Assembly: GCA_025331435.1 (NCBI GenBank)
Contig: JAIWNI010000068.1
Coordinates: forward strand, 1 to 64,000
Length of the DNA: 64,000 nucleotides
Reading direction: 5' to 3'
Origin: Choanephora cucurbitarum
Taxonomy: Eukaryota; Mucoromycota; Mucoromycetes; Mucorales; Choanephoraceae
The notes under the pieces are model-generated. The model searched no databases and was not told the DNA's origin. It was given only the letters and a program-made list of their open reading frames with translations. A program made the translations under genes and the position numbers. Positions within the stretch are counted from its first letter, which is position 1, and each line of letters begins with the position of its first letter. This document shows positions 25,095 through 36,545 of the stretch, piece after piece.

Positions 25095-27960
25095 CAAGAT
25101 CCACAACAAAGGATCTCGGACGATCCCTTTTCGCACTTTATTTTTTGGACGATTTAAAGTATTAAGATTGTTGGCCAGCATCTCTTTTTTTTTTATTTCG
25201 TCTTTGGACTTGAGACAGCTATATGTTTGCTGTTATGAGAAGCGTAACTGTTTAATATCATTATTACTGTTATTGTCATTGTTATTCATTATCAAGTAAA
25301 CCGCTTCCAATCAGCTGAATCAACAGAATAAGCCAAGTAGGATCTCTTCCTGTTTGGTTGGCCTTGCTTGTTCCATGAACAAGACTACATTGCACAACAG
25401 CGCAAGAGCATACTGTAGAGCAACTTTCTCTTGAGCATTGTATTATATCGCTTGCATTGAAGGACCATCTCTCTGTCAAGAACAATAAAAGAAAAAGGAA
25501 AAGAAAAAGTTCATACCGAGGCATAACCACTATGTCTCTTCAGACTTTGCCATGTACAAATGTCGAGTCCATCTGCAGTGACTCCAAAAGAACCAGCTCA
25601 TTCGCACACTATCTCAATCCACTTGCATGTATATCTTCTTCTTTCATCTCTGCTCTCATCTTTCTTTCTAGTGTTGTCTCGCAAATCACTACCCTTATGT
25701 TTCATCCATTGAATTTCCTTTTCGTTTGATCTTCTTGTTGTGTAGCCTCTATCTGTGGCCTCTGTGACCTGGTCAGTTTCTCTTCTTCATTCTCTTTTTC
25801 TGTAGCAACAACAGCAGCAGCTAGTAAGTCTATGATATCCGACATCCATCTTGTCATCATACTCTGTCCCATCCTTTCGATCTTTACTATCTTTTCTGAC
25901 CTTGCTAACTTTTCTTTGTCTCGTACTCAACCACTTGACTGTGTATATGTGAGCTGTGTGTCGTATGTCGAGCGTCGAGGCGTCGAGCGTCGTGCGTCTT
26001 GTTTCTCCATACTAATTTCCTCACACCTGCCTAGTCTGTAGCAGCCCTGCCTTATTTTTTTTATGCATTCGGTCAACATGCAAGATCCAACATTATGTTC
26101 AGTGCGTTTCTGTTGTCAAGTACTGAGAAAACAAAACAAGAATAAAGGAGGAGACATATCTCTCTTGGTCCTTCTCCAACTTAGGTCAAAGTTGATCTGG
26201 CAGAAGGTGATCAGGATGTTTGAAAAGAAAAAAAAAAGAAAATAAACATGATTGAGTTGTCGCGTTCTCGAAGGGGTACTGCTATTGCTTTTGTTGCTTT
26301 TGTTGCTTTGTTGCTTTTGTTGCTTTTGTTGCTTTTGTTGCTTTTGTTGCTTTTGTTGCTTTTGTTGCTTTTTTTGCTGCTTGCGTTGTTACTTTTACTA
26401 CTTCTCTTAGCTTCAAGCTTGGTCAGCTCACCTCCATCTTTGCTGATCTTGGAGTAAGTATAAGAAAAAAGAAAAGGTAGAAAGGCGGAAATCGAACTGA
26501 ATCGAATTTGGCCTTTCTCGTACTTTCTTTAGTACCACCTCTTCTGTATCACATACTGTCACAATGTTCAGCATGTTATGTCTGACTACCTATTGTCTTT
26601 GGCTACTATGGCCATTAAACAACCCATAAAGACGGCCTTAGTCAAGCCGAGGAGCCATCCGATTGGCGCTTAGTTCATTGCCGATCCTTTTTTTTTCTCA
26701 CTCTTTCGTTCTTTTTCTTTCTTTTTAAAATCTGATCGTAAATACATAGCAAACAGAGCTATTCTGTAATATAATGAAAAAAGAAAAGAAACAAAGCAAG
26801 ATAATCATACTGCTACCACTGCTTTACTTTCTCTACTTCTCTTTCTGACTACAGTGGGTAAGGCAGTGAATGTCTGTACGCCTTTACCCTCTCTCTTCTT
26901 TTTCGTTCCTTTTTTTTTCTTCTGTCGATCTTCTTTTTCTCTCACATTTCCGTTTTTAGAAATCACCCTATGTTGCAAGCACTTTACCCTCTCTTTTTTT
27001 TCAGTGTTAGCTACTTTCTCAGAGACTTCTTTTTTTCTGCGTACATTTTAGTATCACTTATTTGAAGTAGCTGTTGACTACATGTAAAGCTAGATCGCGT
27101 CAAGTTCTATATTTTTTTCTCCTTTTGGCTTTTTTCCAAAAAGAGAACCTATTTTGCATGATGAAAAAAAAAAAAAGAAAGCGCAGGGTTGTGTAATGCA
27201 AAACCTTATTTTGACTAAAGCCAAAAAAGGAATATCGTTTTCTTTTCCCTTTAGCACTCAAGTAAAAAGAAAAAAAAATATACAATGAGTCCATACCTAA
27301 CTTTGCCTTCTATAACACGCAAGATAAAGTAAGTCAAGCCATAAAGAAGAGCACGCAGTTACAGTGTGTTCTGAAGGGCTTCAGAGAGAGCAAAAACAGA
27401 AAGAGTAAAGAAACAAAGAATAAAGGGACAAGATGAATAAGCTCATGCTCACATGTTCACACGCTCTGCAACTGGCTCTTAAAAAGCATTCGTTATTGTT
27501 CCCAAAAAAGAAAGGCGTTGCGATCAGGATCGACAGAAGAGGAAGAGTGTATCGACTACAGTAGCAGAGAGTAATGTAAAGAGAGAGGACAATGATGGCA
27601 ACATAAAAAGAAAATACCTGCAAGAAAGTGACAGTGAAAGAAAAAAAAAGAAATGTATACTTATCCATCAAAGACACGACAACACTCTTCTCTTCTTGGT
27701 CTTTCTTTACTATTGCTTGTATCGATCGCATAGTCGAAAAAAAAAACCAAAAAAAGACGAAAAAAGCTGCTCTTTGCAAAAGACCTTTTTGATAGAAAAG
27801 TGTTTGAGGAGTACAAGAGATACGATGAAAAGAAAAGAAAAGCACAACACTAGAATAACATAAGCTATGATCCGTGATGAGCCCAATGGTAAGTGAGCGA
27901 GTGTATTCGTTTGTCGTGAATATATGCAGAAAGATTTAGTATTTTTATGCAACAACACTT
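25095..27960. repeat. Block X, copy 1 (diverged segmental duplication)
   Basis: The segment aligns in the same orientation with 58437-61440. Shared landmarks include ccaatcagctgaatcaacag at 25308 and 58767, the atggccattaaac...cccataaag stretch near 26608 and 60009, and ccaaaaaagaaaggc near 27503 and 60913. The copies are roughly four-fifths identical by eye, with many indels. A partial, more diverged relative is at about 38570-39790. No conserved ORF runs through the copies, so this is duplicated non-coding DNA or a very old non-autonomous repeat, not a gene family. Confidence 0.8.
26281..26375. repeat. ttttgttgc 9-bp tandem repeat
   Basis: Eight or more near-perfect copies of a 9-bp unit lie inside block X copy 1. 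The plus strand reads as a leucine run, which explains the hydrophobic ORF seen there. In the block X copy at 59740-59800 the same place holds only a short degenerate form. Confidence 0.88.
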
Positions 27961-29547
27961 GCTCTAGTTGTCATGCATACTAGAACATAGCTGCATACTA
28001 TTGTAGTGGTCTTTTTTTTTATTGCTTGTAATCATATACTCCATTCAGAGACATTTCCCCTGGTATCGTTTCGCTTTATAGATTGCTTTGGTTCATGCTA
28101 CCAAGCTGAACTATCTGCAGTACTGAGGGACAAACAATACTGTTGAAAAAAGCAATGAAAACTACGTTGCAAGTAAAAGCTTGTTCTCGTACATGAGGTA
28201 CTAACATATATGGATGACTTTTACCGGTATAAGCTGTACTTTTCTGAATGAAGCACCAGCACTCAGTGCTCTCTTAAGCAATCATCCAGCTTATTGAACA
28301 TAGACTCTCGTTGTACTTTAGATCTTCTCCTTCTCCTTCTCCTTCTCCTTCTCTTCTTTTCTCTTTCCAATCCCGTCAAACTAAATCTGTTCCTCCTTTA
28401 GCTGTGATCCATATCAACGGTTTTAGCAAGTATGTTTACATACATATACAGATATACATTTTATTCCCTTTCTTTTTTATGCTTTCTCTTTCTGAGCAAT
28501 GTCTAGTATATCTGCATCTTGCACCACTTCTCAATCTACTTCTCTTGACTTACTGTGTAGAATCTGAAAAAGATAGTCTGAGCCAATCCATCCTCTCGTG
28601 CCAAACCAAATCCATCCAATCCAGCAGCAAGTAAGTAAGCAAGCAAATCTTCATCTCATACCATATCCACAATTGACCACAATACTCTTGCTGTCATTAT
28701 CCGCTTTATGTCGGGCAAACACACTCGCTTCGTATACACTCTACATGTCCATTCCCTATGTGTCGTTGTTCTCATCATCCTCTGATATACGGTATAGTTA
28801 TTCGTTATGCGACAGATGTCCTGATCGACTGTAAATATCCATACGCATGCTCCAAATGACCTTGCTCATCCCTTGACGAAATGCCATACTGGATCTGGAG
28901 AGGAAGGGACAACAAAAATAACAAAAAGACAAAAGCTGCTTAGATAAGTTGTTGCTGAATATTACATACATCTTGCAGAAGAAAAGCAGCCCAGGCAAAA
29001 GGGCCAGATATATAGCAGCCCATATACACCTTAGATTCCAGCAATACTCTTTTCTTCTTCTCTCTGAGCACAAGCACCTATAGATCTACAACCATCAGAT
29101 AAAGCAACCTATCCGCATGCCATTCTACATCCGCCTTACGCTCAATCCATTGGGATCCATCTGCATGTATCTGTTCTTTACTTCTGTCTCTTGCATCTCC
29201 CTTCTCGTCAACTGTCCTACATTCTATACCTACATCTCACACGATCTTCTTCTGTGTTTAGTCGCTGTGCGTCATCCAATATCCAATATCCAGTATCCAG
29301 TATCTAATATCCAATATCCAGTATATTGACTTCTGGCATTCGGTAATCAGCATTCGACATCTCATGCAACGGCACAGCCTATCCTCTCCTCATCCGATCT
29401 ACTTCACTCTCGTCGTAACGACATTTTCGACTTGTCCGGGACTCAACTACCTGTTTATCTGGTTTTTTTTAAATCGCATAGTCTCTGCTTTTACACTAGC
29501 TCGGTGTGCTGAGGTCACGTTTTCTTTTCTTCTTACAACTTAGCCAC
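27961..29547. other. Intergenic, polypyrimidine-rich; no gene seen
   Basis: It contains a ccttct run near 28324-28357 and a cluster of atccaatatccagt-type 8-bp repeats at about 29276-29327. Similar short motif clusters recur at about 38353-38385 and 44890-44912, so this stretch may also be an ancient duplicate. Open frames here are Ser/Leu-rich and without family likeness. Confidence 0.5.
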
Positions 29548-29733
29548 ATGACTGGTAGACTTGCAGCTTCGATTCATAAAGCAGTAAAGAAGGAGGACAA
29601 GAAAAAAAAGCAACTCTTCATCTTGGCTCTGTTGCTTTGGTTCGTTGGCTTTTGCACGTTGTTAAAAAGAAAGAAAGAAGATAACGATGAAGAGAAAAGT
29701 GGAGCGAGAAAAAGCAAAGAAAATAGAAACTAG
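29548..29733 (+). CDS. Hypothetical small single-pass membrane protein
   Basis: A 61-codon ATG-start frame has a basic N-terminus, a lysine cluster (about residues 13-20), one hydrophobic helix of about 16-18 residues (about 21-38), then a highly charged Lys/Glu/Asp tail. This is the layout of a tiny tail-facing or single-pass membrane protein, and codon choice looks coding-like. The first in-frame ATG was chosen; the longer frame upstream has no ATG. The preceding ttcttacaacttag could be a 3' splice site, so an upstream exon is possible. I do not recognise the family and the ORF is short enough to be chance. Confidence 0.35.
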   Translation: MTGRLAASIHKAVKKEDKKKKQLFILALLLWFVGFCTLLKRKKEDNDEEKSGARKSKENRN

Positions 29734-30261
29734 GTATACTAGACTTAGACTAAAAAATAAAGGGTGCAAAGAATCCGCCCAGGGTCAAATAGGGCAACTT
29801 GTGTAACTACATGGTAGAGCAAAGATTGCCACTTTGTTCGTCTGTCTGTCTGCCTGTCTGTCTGTCTTAGAATCAGCCAACGCTTCAACAGTACTTGTTG
29901 GTGAATGAATTGAGTCTTCGACAGAGATCACTCATGATACTATGATCAGATAGCACAAAGAAACAACGATAACAAAGACAAATAAAAGCCGTGAAAGAGC
30001 TCCTTATTTAAGCATTCTCTGAAGCATTTCAAGACTGTTTGTAGCTTAGATTCTCTTTGGCCGCTTCAAATCAAGAGATCAGAGTTGCTGGCTTTGTAAT
30101 TTATTTTTTTTCTTTTTTCCAAGACTTCAGTGATCACTTTGAGGCTTGTTTCTCTTCCTATTTTTCTTGTAGCAAGCTGTACCTTCCGATCAGTTTGATG
30201 TTTCCACGAGAGTTGAAGCTATCAGTAACGCAAGTTTCAGAGTAAGCAAGCCATTTCTCAA

Positions 30262-30268
30262 GACAGCG

Positions 30269-30348
<80 letters not shown>

Positions 30349-30363
30349 AACAACAACAACGAC
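30262..30363. repeat. gacaac hexanucleotide run, copy A
   Basis: About 15 copies of gacaac lie here; the minus strand reads as a long valine run. The equivalents in copies B (47901-47960) and C (63331-63392) are clearly shorter, so this microsatellite is changing length between otherwise near-identical duplicates. Confidence 0.9.
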
Positions 30364-31919
30364 GCTATGGATGACAAATAAAAAAGAGGTCAAACAAACA
30401 GTGGATGCAAGACAGAATTCTGGCTTGTCCATCATCTGACCGCTTGTTTTGTCTCCCTTCTTCTTTCCTTTGATCAGCGAGTCAAAAGCAGCAGAGCACG
30501 TTATGTTCTGTTTCGAGCAGAGTCTAGTTCTGAACAATACCCCTTTTCCGGTAAAGCGCAAAGACAGGCATGAGATGTGACAGTAACGACAAGTAATATT
30601 GGCCCTTGCATCGAAAGTACAAACCGAGTTTGGTCTGTACGCGGTTTGTATACCCACCCTCCCCTTTTTCTGCTTATTTTTTGCTCTTTCGACAAGACGC
30701 AAAAGGCTCTCGGTAAGGAGAAGGAAATGGACAGACTCTTTCAAGATGTCAGTAGAGTGGGTGTACTTTTGAGATTATCTGGCTGTAGACAGAGTTGGTT
30801 GGACGACGTAACTTGCATCTAGTGGACTAGGATGTATATCTAGCCAAAGAAAAACAAAAACACGAAGAAGACGAAGATGAAAACGATAGACACGAAGTAG
30901 CACTTCAGCTCAGCATCGTCAGATGACTTACGGGAAAAAATATGGATGAAATGAAGAGAAACAAAGCCTGTGTGCTAGTTGGAGCTGGGAGAGAAAAAAA
31001 CAAGAAGGAAAGAATATGATGCACAGATATACGCGAATAGTTGAATACGAGAATACGCTCAAAGTGCTGTAGATACAAGGGATCTAAGGAGAGGGAAAAG
31101 ATGCAATGACAGATTGGATGTTGAGTGTTGAAGTTTGAATTGCCAGCGATTGCCAGCGATTGTTAGCGATAGAGGCTGGTTGTTGACTATCTGTAGAAGA
31201 AAAGCCAGTAAAGTACAGACAAAGGACAGACGATGAGACAAGGAAAGAGACAAAAAAGATAGACAGAGAAGCAAAGTGAGAGATGGAACTAGAGAGAAGA
31301 TGCAAACAAATGGACTAAAGTAGACTTGGTTGGACTGGTATGCTGATAGCCTGAGGAAACACTACTGTTGGAGATGTATCTGTATTTGCGCCAAAAACAC
31401 ACACACACCAAAAAAAAAACGATTGTAGATCAGTTGTAGATGTAGCATGAGGATATCATTTAGCTGAAGATGTTATGCAAAATGGATCAGTAATGATTGG
31501 AGAAGAGGACTTGCGTCAGATCATCTTGACGGAGCTCACACAGTAAGTCAAGAAGAAAAAAGCGAGAGAGGAAATAAAGAGACAAGGAAAGGGATAGAAA
31601 TGCGAGAGATAGATCCAAAAAAGACACAATAAAAGGAAACAAAGAATTTATGCATTTTTGCAACAAAACAAAGCTAAGGGGAAAAAAAAAAGAGAAGTCT
31701 AGATGAAGATTGCAGCTAAAAGAGAGTAAATCTGCAGTGATGGTTGAGAAAAAAAAAATAGAGGTAAGAAAAGAAAGGAGAGGCTCAAGAGAGTTATGGT
31801 CATAACAGAGGCTATGGTTGAATAAGCAGGTGAAATGCCAAAGACCGAATGCTTACGTTTCTGTCAAGATGAATGCAGCTTATGCTGACAGAAATCATTT
31901 CGACTGCTACAGTAGTCGC

Positions 31920-31970
31920 TCGATCTAAGGGTGTTTGATCTAAGGGTGTTTGATCTAAGGGTGTTTGATT
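31920..31970. repeat. Short minisatellite (gatctaagggtgttt) in block Y
   Basis: Three direct copies of a 15-bp unit, present identically in copy B at about 49519-49569. A 12-bp unit (agagacaaaggc) repeated three times follows at about 32568-32603, also shared with copy B. Confidence 0.8.
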
Positions 31971-33211
31971 TGAGAGTATGCCCAATATAAGAGTATGCTC
32001 AATATAAGAGTGGACATTTCTCGACAATGAGACAATGGAGCACCAAGTGAATGGAAAGTAGTCTTTTTCCCTCTTCTTGTTCAAAGTGACCGATAATATC
32101 CTACGTATGTTGGATTAGCATGCATTGGTATGGCATAGCTTTTGACTTAATTTCGAGTGAAGGCTTGATAATCTCAGACACATACCAGAGATGGCAAGAG
32201 CAGTAACGGATTGGATTCAAATTTGGATTCGAATTCGAATTCGGACAATAGAGCAAAATGAGACAATGAATAAGAGCTTTGGTTTTTAACGCCAGCAATA
32301 AGATTCGACTGATTTATTTGAAAGAAATGAAGAAAATAGAAGACGATTTATGATAAAAGTAATTATGAGTACTTTTTGTGTTTGTGAATAACAGAAAGCG
32401 ACGGATGTAGATAAAGTGTTGAAAGAATAAGCAGTATTTACGACAAAGATGAATGAATGAGTGATTGAATGAATGAATGAAAAAGAGGGCAAATGAATAT
32501 GATTATAAAATGCAATGAGTGTTGAATGAGATATATTAGTGTTTTGTATGATAGTTTTGATAAGAACAGAGACAAAGGCAGAGACAAAGGCAGAGACAAA
32601 GGCAGGGCTTGAATTCAGGTCTTGAGTTATCCAGTAGCAAGTAGTTTCAGCAGCAAGTATTTCCAGTAGCAACAAAAAGAAAACGAAAAAGAGAGACAAG
32701 AACGCAGAGGGTAAGCCTTTCCCTCGACTCGTTTTCACAAGTCAAAGGAAAAAGCTTAGTTCTGTTCGCACTATCCTAACTCCGTAGCAGAAAAGCCGTT
32801 CTACCTGTCCACTAACGAGGAATAGTACAAGTATGTCTGTACCCACTTCCTCTGTCCAGATCCCTACAGGACCGCTCATAGGTTGTCAAGAGATCAGGCG
32901 GCTCAGTGGCACTTTGTCAGTCTTTGACTCAATCCCAATACAGGTGACGAGGGTCGTTCGCGAAAATGAACTAGCGTAAGATAGTGGTCTGCTTCTATTA
33001 GAGAAGGAAGGCAGCATCAGCCTTTGTTCTTGCCCCACTAAGCCTGCATGAGAGAGATAGAGAGGCATCATCATTAAGAGAGATATCAGAAAGACAGCTT
33101 AAGAGAAAAGAAGAGACGCGTGCCTTTTTTTTTTCCGGACGAAAGACGGCTTGATCTTGGTGAAAGAGACTTGAGCAGGTTGCAAAGGCCTAAACTAGAC
33201 AAAATAAAGCA

Positions 33212-33720
33212 GGATGAGTAACACTAGAGATAAACGAGGGTAATGTGTTACTTGCCGTTGGGGTTTGCCAAAGTGATGAGCTGTCAAGGAGTAGCTTAAG
33301 TGCTTTGATAAAGAGAAAAGAAGAGAGAAAAAAAAAAAGAAAGACAAAGAAAAATTTGACTAAAATATACACACTAAGCAAAGACAGCGAACGAATCATG
33401 TCTTGGCATCTCATGAGTCTGATAATCAGTATTGTGATGCAAATAAAGTAAACAAAGTAATCAAATCGCATGAAATCATCTTCAGTGTAATTTTATGCAA
33501 CAGCAGCCTCCTCCCCCTTTTTTGGTTATGGCAGACAAACTCCTCTTGAAATTTCGAAAGGCTTTTCTTCTTCTTTTCTTGACAACCAGAAAAATCTGGC
33601 TTCAATGTGATGCAGTACACAGACGACACACTATTATCAAGAGGACATATGAAGCTTCAAGAACAGCAACTACTCGTATTGTTTTTGTTCAGCTATATAT
33701 CATGGCTATAAGTATCTTCA
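33212..33720. repeat. Diverged right flank of block Y copy A (empty MULE site)
   Basis: Beyond 33211 the sequence still aligns with the flank of copy B (50812-51187 joined to 54298-54440) but at far lower identity, with many substitutions and indels. Landmarks are gtgatgagctgtcaagga, gcaaataaagtaaa and ctattatcaagaggac. The stretch cttgacaaccag near 33580 is uninterrupted where copy B carries the 3.1 kb Mutator-like insertion. Confidence 0.8.
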
Positions 33721-34030
33721 ATACGGTTCTATAGGGAAGAAAAGAAAAAGAAAATAAAGATAACACGGACCAGTTCAAATCGATCGTGAGGTATGGATGT
33801 GAACAAAAGAAAAGAGAAGAAAAGAAAAGACAGGCGTCAAGAGTTAGTTAGCGTTATGAATACGGCAAGAACGAAAGGCTTGAGTTGTATGAAGAACATG
33901 TGCTTTTCTGTTTGATTGATCCATATCAATAAACATAACCTCTCCAAAACACAAAAGACCTTTATGGTGCGCATTTTGGTCCAGGAAAGAGGTATACGCA
34001 TAGGATGCCTAAGTATTCGCTATTTTAGAC
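33721..34030. other. Intergenic, purine-rich; no gene seen
   Basis: The stretch is short and rich in gaaaagaaaag. There is no open frame of note. It separates the block Y flank from the small minus-strand ORF. Confidence 0.5.
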
Positions 34031-34276
34031 TCATGCAATAACACCAATTTCACCACCTCTATCTCCACCTTTTCTTCCTTGCACAAAGAATGTAGCGACA
34101 GGATCCATCTGTCTTTTCCTCTTTTTTTTCACAAGCACTTTGATCATTGCTACTACTGTCATCCCACTCGACGTCTCAAACATCTTTGATCTTTTCCTAA
34201 ACAGACTTACTCTCGCCTGCTGTTCCAGATCAGAAGTAGCCAGTTTCATCCTCGCTTCATACACTTTTCCATACAT
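34031..34276 (-). CDS. Hypothetical small basic protein
   Basis: This minus-strand ATG frame of 81 codons has coding-like composition: a helical, charged first half, a short hydrophobic stretch (about residues 40-50), a Lys/Arg cluster that could act as a nuclear localisation signal (about 53-57), and a Gly-rich end. The track frame is longer but uses TTG, so I take the ATG. A gtaagt within the frame and another just upstream might be splice donors, so the true gene model could differ. The family is not recognised. It lies downstream of the LINE relic on the same strand but shows no LINE motif. Confidence 0.33.
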   Translation of the reverse strand: MYGKVYEARMKLATSDLEQQARVSLFRKRSKMFETSSGMTVVAMIKVLVKKKRKRQMDPVATFFVQGRKGGDRGGEIGVIA

Positions 34277-34480
34277 AAATTGCAAAACTAGCCACTTACA
34301 ACCTGCTTATTTTTCGCTTTGTCTTTTTTTTTTAGTATAACCAAAGCCATTTGTTCCTCACTTTGCGTTTTTTGGGCCGTTTCTGTCTTCTCATTGAACT
34401 TTCTTTCTTGTGTATCTATGTGCTTGCTTTGTCTCTTTGTCTTTGTCTCATCTTTCTAAATCCTTCCATCTTCTTCTTCC

Positions 34481-34522
<42 letters not shown>
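34481..34522. repeat. TC microsatellite
   Basis: About 18 tc repeats. It lies just beyond the probable 3' side of the minus-strand LINE relic. Confidence 0.9.
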
Positions 34523-34525
<3 letters not shown>

Positions 34526-34658
34526 TTTTTAGGGGAACAAGTCCGATTTTGTTTAAAGTCCTTTAAATGTCAGAAGAGGGAAGAAAAAGACTGGATATAT
34601 AAAAAATTAAAAAAGTAAAAAGGAAGCGAAGGAAACTATTAGTGATCTAAATGTAACG

Positions 34659-36545
34659 TTAATTGTCAAGGAAATGTAGGTATCTATTGATAGTATTCAA
34701 GGTAGCGGTAGGAGAGAAGGGCTTGATTTCGAAAACAGAGTGCCAGTGCGTTTGCCAAATACCCAAAAGGGTACAGGCAAAGATCTGTTCCTGCGAGAGG
34801 GAGAAGAGCGGAAGGAAGGGATCACGAATGCGTGTGATAGGGAGGAAGCAGTAAATGCAATGAAGAAGATGAGGGATATCAGAGGGAACAAAGCGGATGA
34901 AAGGATGAATGTAGGTGGCGAGGATGGTTAACCAGATCGAGGCCTTATCCGGACAGAGGGACAGGAAATGATCGATAGTGTCGTCAGCGGTAGAGCAAAT
35001 GGGCCAGAGAGGAGAGGGGAACGAGGACAGAATCAATTGATGGAGTAATGAGCGACAGGGAATCTTTCGAAGAAGAAGGCACTACCAAACCGTCCGAGCT
35101 TGCAACGGGATATCTGGAGACCAAAAAGTTTTCCAGGTAAGGGTGGCGAGTATTGAAGGTTGGAGGGGAGTGCGAGAGCGACTGAGAAATTTATAAGAGC
35201 AGATAGAGGAAGGTGGGTTTCGAAAGGAGGATGGGAGGATGGTAAAGCTGGCAATAAAAGGGATTAATTCAGAGGAAGAGGAAGGCGGTTGTGCTGTGCG
35301 GAGGCCGGTAGCCGATTGTGTTGAAGAAAAGGAAGGAAGGAAATTGAGTCAGTAGGGATGTATCGTAAAGCCTGACGAGTTAGAGTTGGATGTCTAGATT
35401 GGTGAAATGGAAGTTGACGAAGTTCAATTTGAAGGGTGAGCGAGTCGAAGTAAAAGAGGTCGGAGCAGAGTAACGGTGAGAGGTTGGGTGTACAAAATGC
35501 AGTCCCCTGGACGGTGGAGATGTGTGAAGAGGAGGTGGATGGTGAATAGGAAATTACCTCATTCAGAGAAAGTGACAGGAAAGTGAAGGGATCGATGTAA
35601 TAAGAGTCAAAGGATTTTGGAATGGTGTCAATAACCTGAACCAGAGAGAAAAGGATATTGAGAGGCGAACAGGAGCTGGAAGGACGGTGAGGAAAGAAGT
35701 GGGGTTGGAGACAAGAAGGAAAGAGGAGAAAATATTGAGGATTAGGAAATGTGGGAGAATGGTAAAACCATGCGAAGGTGTAACGAAGAAAGGAAGCGGT
35801 GGCTAAAAGGTTGGACGAAGAGGTAGAGAGAAGGAGTGTATAAGCCCAGCGCCATTGAAGAGCTCGTTGTTGAGAGATGAGATTCATGATTTGTAAGCCG
35901 CCTAGTTTGCGGGGAAGCTGGATGGTATGTAAGGAAAGAGGAGGGAAAATATGATGATTAATGAATCGTGTGCCAATACTTGAAAGTAGCTGTAGCTGCT
36001 ATTGTATAAATGTGGTGAGTCGTAAAACATGCCACAGTCTATACAAAATGAGTGTGTTGAGTACAGTAGCGCGGCCCCGAATGGAGAGGTTACGTTGTGA
36101 ATGGATGTGACAAGCGGAGATAATGGAGGTTTCGAGCTTTTCAAATGCGATGGATCGTAGTTTTATACTGGATATAATGGGAAAGCCGAGGTAAGTGGAA
36201 GGGGAAGGCGAGGTACGGTCGTGCCAGGAGAGAATGTTGTGTTGGGCGAGTAAATGTTGCCATTCAGGAAGGGGGCAGCCCGATAGAGAAATGGCACCGG
36301 TTTTGTGAAAGTTGAGGTGGACATTAGATGCCGAGCTGTGTATGTAGATAGCGGATAAAAGGTCATCCAGATCCCGGTGGTTGCGGAGGAAGACTAAAGT
36401 GTCATCGGCGTAAGCTAAGATTTTGATGGCTAAAGAAGGAGGGGGAGGAGTAGAGATCGATTGCTCTCCTGTATTCATTCCTCTTGACAACGGGCAGCCC
36501 AAGGCCTGCAAAATCAGCTTTCCAGAGGCTCTTTTCTTTATCCCT
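34659..36545 (-). pseudogene. 5'-truncated LINE (non-LTR retrotransposon) reverse transcriptase relic
   Basis: The minus strand encodes the C-terminal half of a LINE ORF2-type protein. In order: the catalytic Tyr-Ala-Asp-Asp at 36401-36412; a thumb-like stretch with Tyr-Leu-Gly-Phe-Pro-Ile about 70 residues later; an RKLGGLQIMNLISQQ segment near 35887-35920; and a zinc-knuckle-like end with Cys-Pro and His-Phe around 34930-35020. The endonuclease and the N-terminal RT motifs are missing, so copying stopped early or a deletion followed. The frame is broken by TAG at 35999-36001 (both sides in the same frame), by TAA at 35264-35266, and by a frameshift near 35080. The 3' end has no clear poly(A) tail. 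It is a dead relic, and the RT assignment is secure from the motif set. Confidence 0.9.

Larger units (their letters stand above)
30010..33211. repeat. Block Y, copy A (near-identical duplicate of 47648-50811)
   Basis: It matches copy B in the same orientation almost base for base. From about 31140 to 33211 I see essentially no substitutions, with a constant offset of 17599 over 31812-32886. Differences in the left third are a shorter or longer gacaac run, a 3-base change near 30655 and a small patch near 31084-31130. The open frames inside (30190-30744, 31812-32084, 32286-32738, all minus) start with GTG or TTG instead of ATG and are dominated by simple repeats, so I call no gene. Identity stops abruptly at 33211. 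Confidence 0.95.

Noticed and set aside
26248..26457. Hydrophobic poly-leucine ORF
   Set aside because: It is the translation of the ttttgttgc microsatellite and is not kept in the related block X copy.
30190..30744. 184-codon minus-strand frame with a long valine run, present in all three block Y copies
   Set aside because: It starts with TTG, owes much of its length to the gacaac repeat, and its sharing reflects recent duplication, not selection.
32286..32738. 150-codon minus-strand frame in block Y (also 49885-50337)
   Set aside because: GTG start, hydrophobic and Ser/Phe-rich translation of repeats, identical in both copies because the DNA is duplicated.
32900..32990. tRNA-like phrase (ggcggctcagtggcac ... 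gggtcgttcgcg) in block Y
   Set aside because: The box matches are weak and no cloverleaf stems can be formed.
35902..36144. 80-codon minus-strand frame across the LINE relic
   Set aside because: Out of frame with the reverse transcriptase; a shadow.
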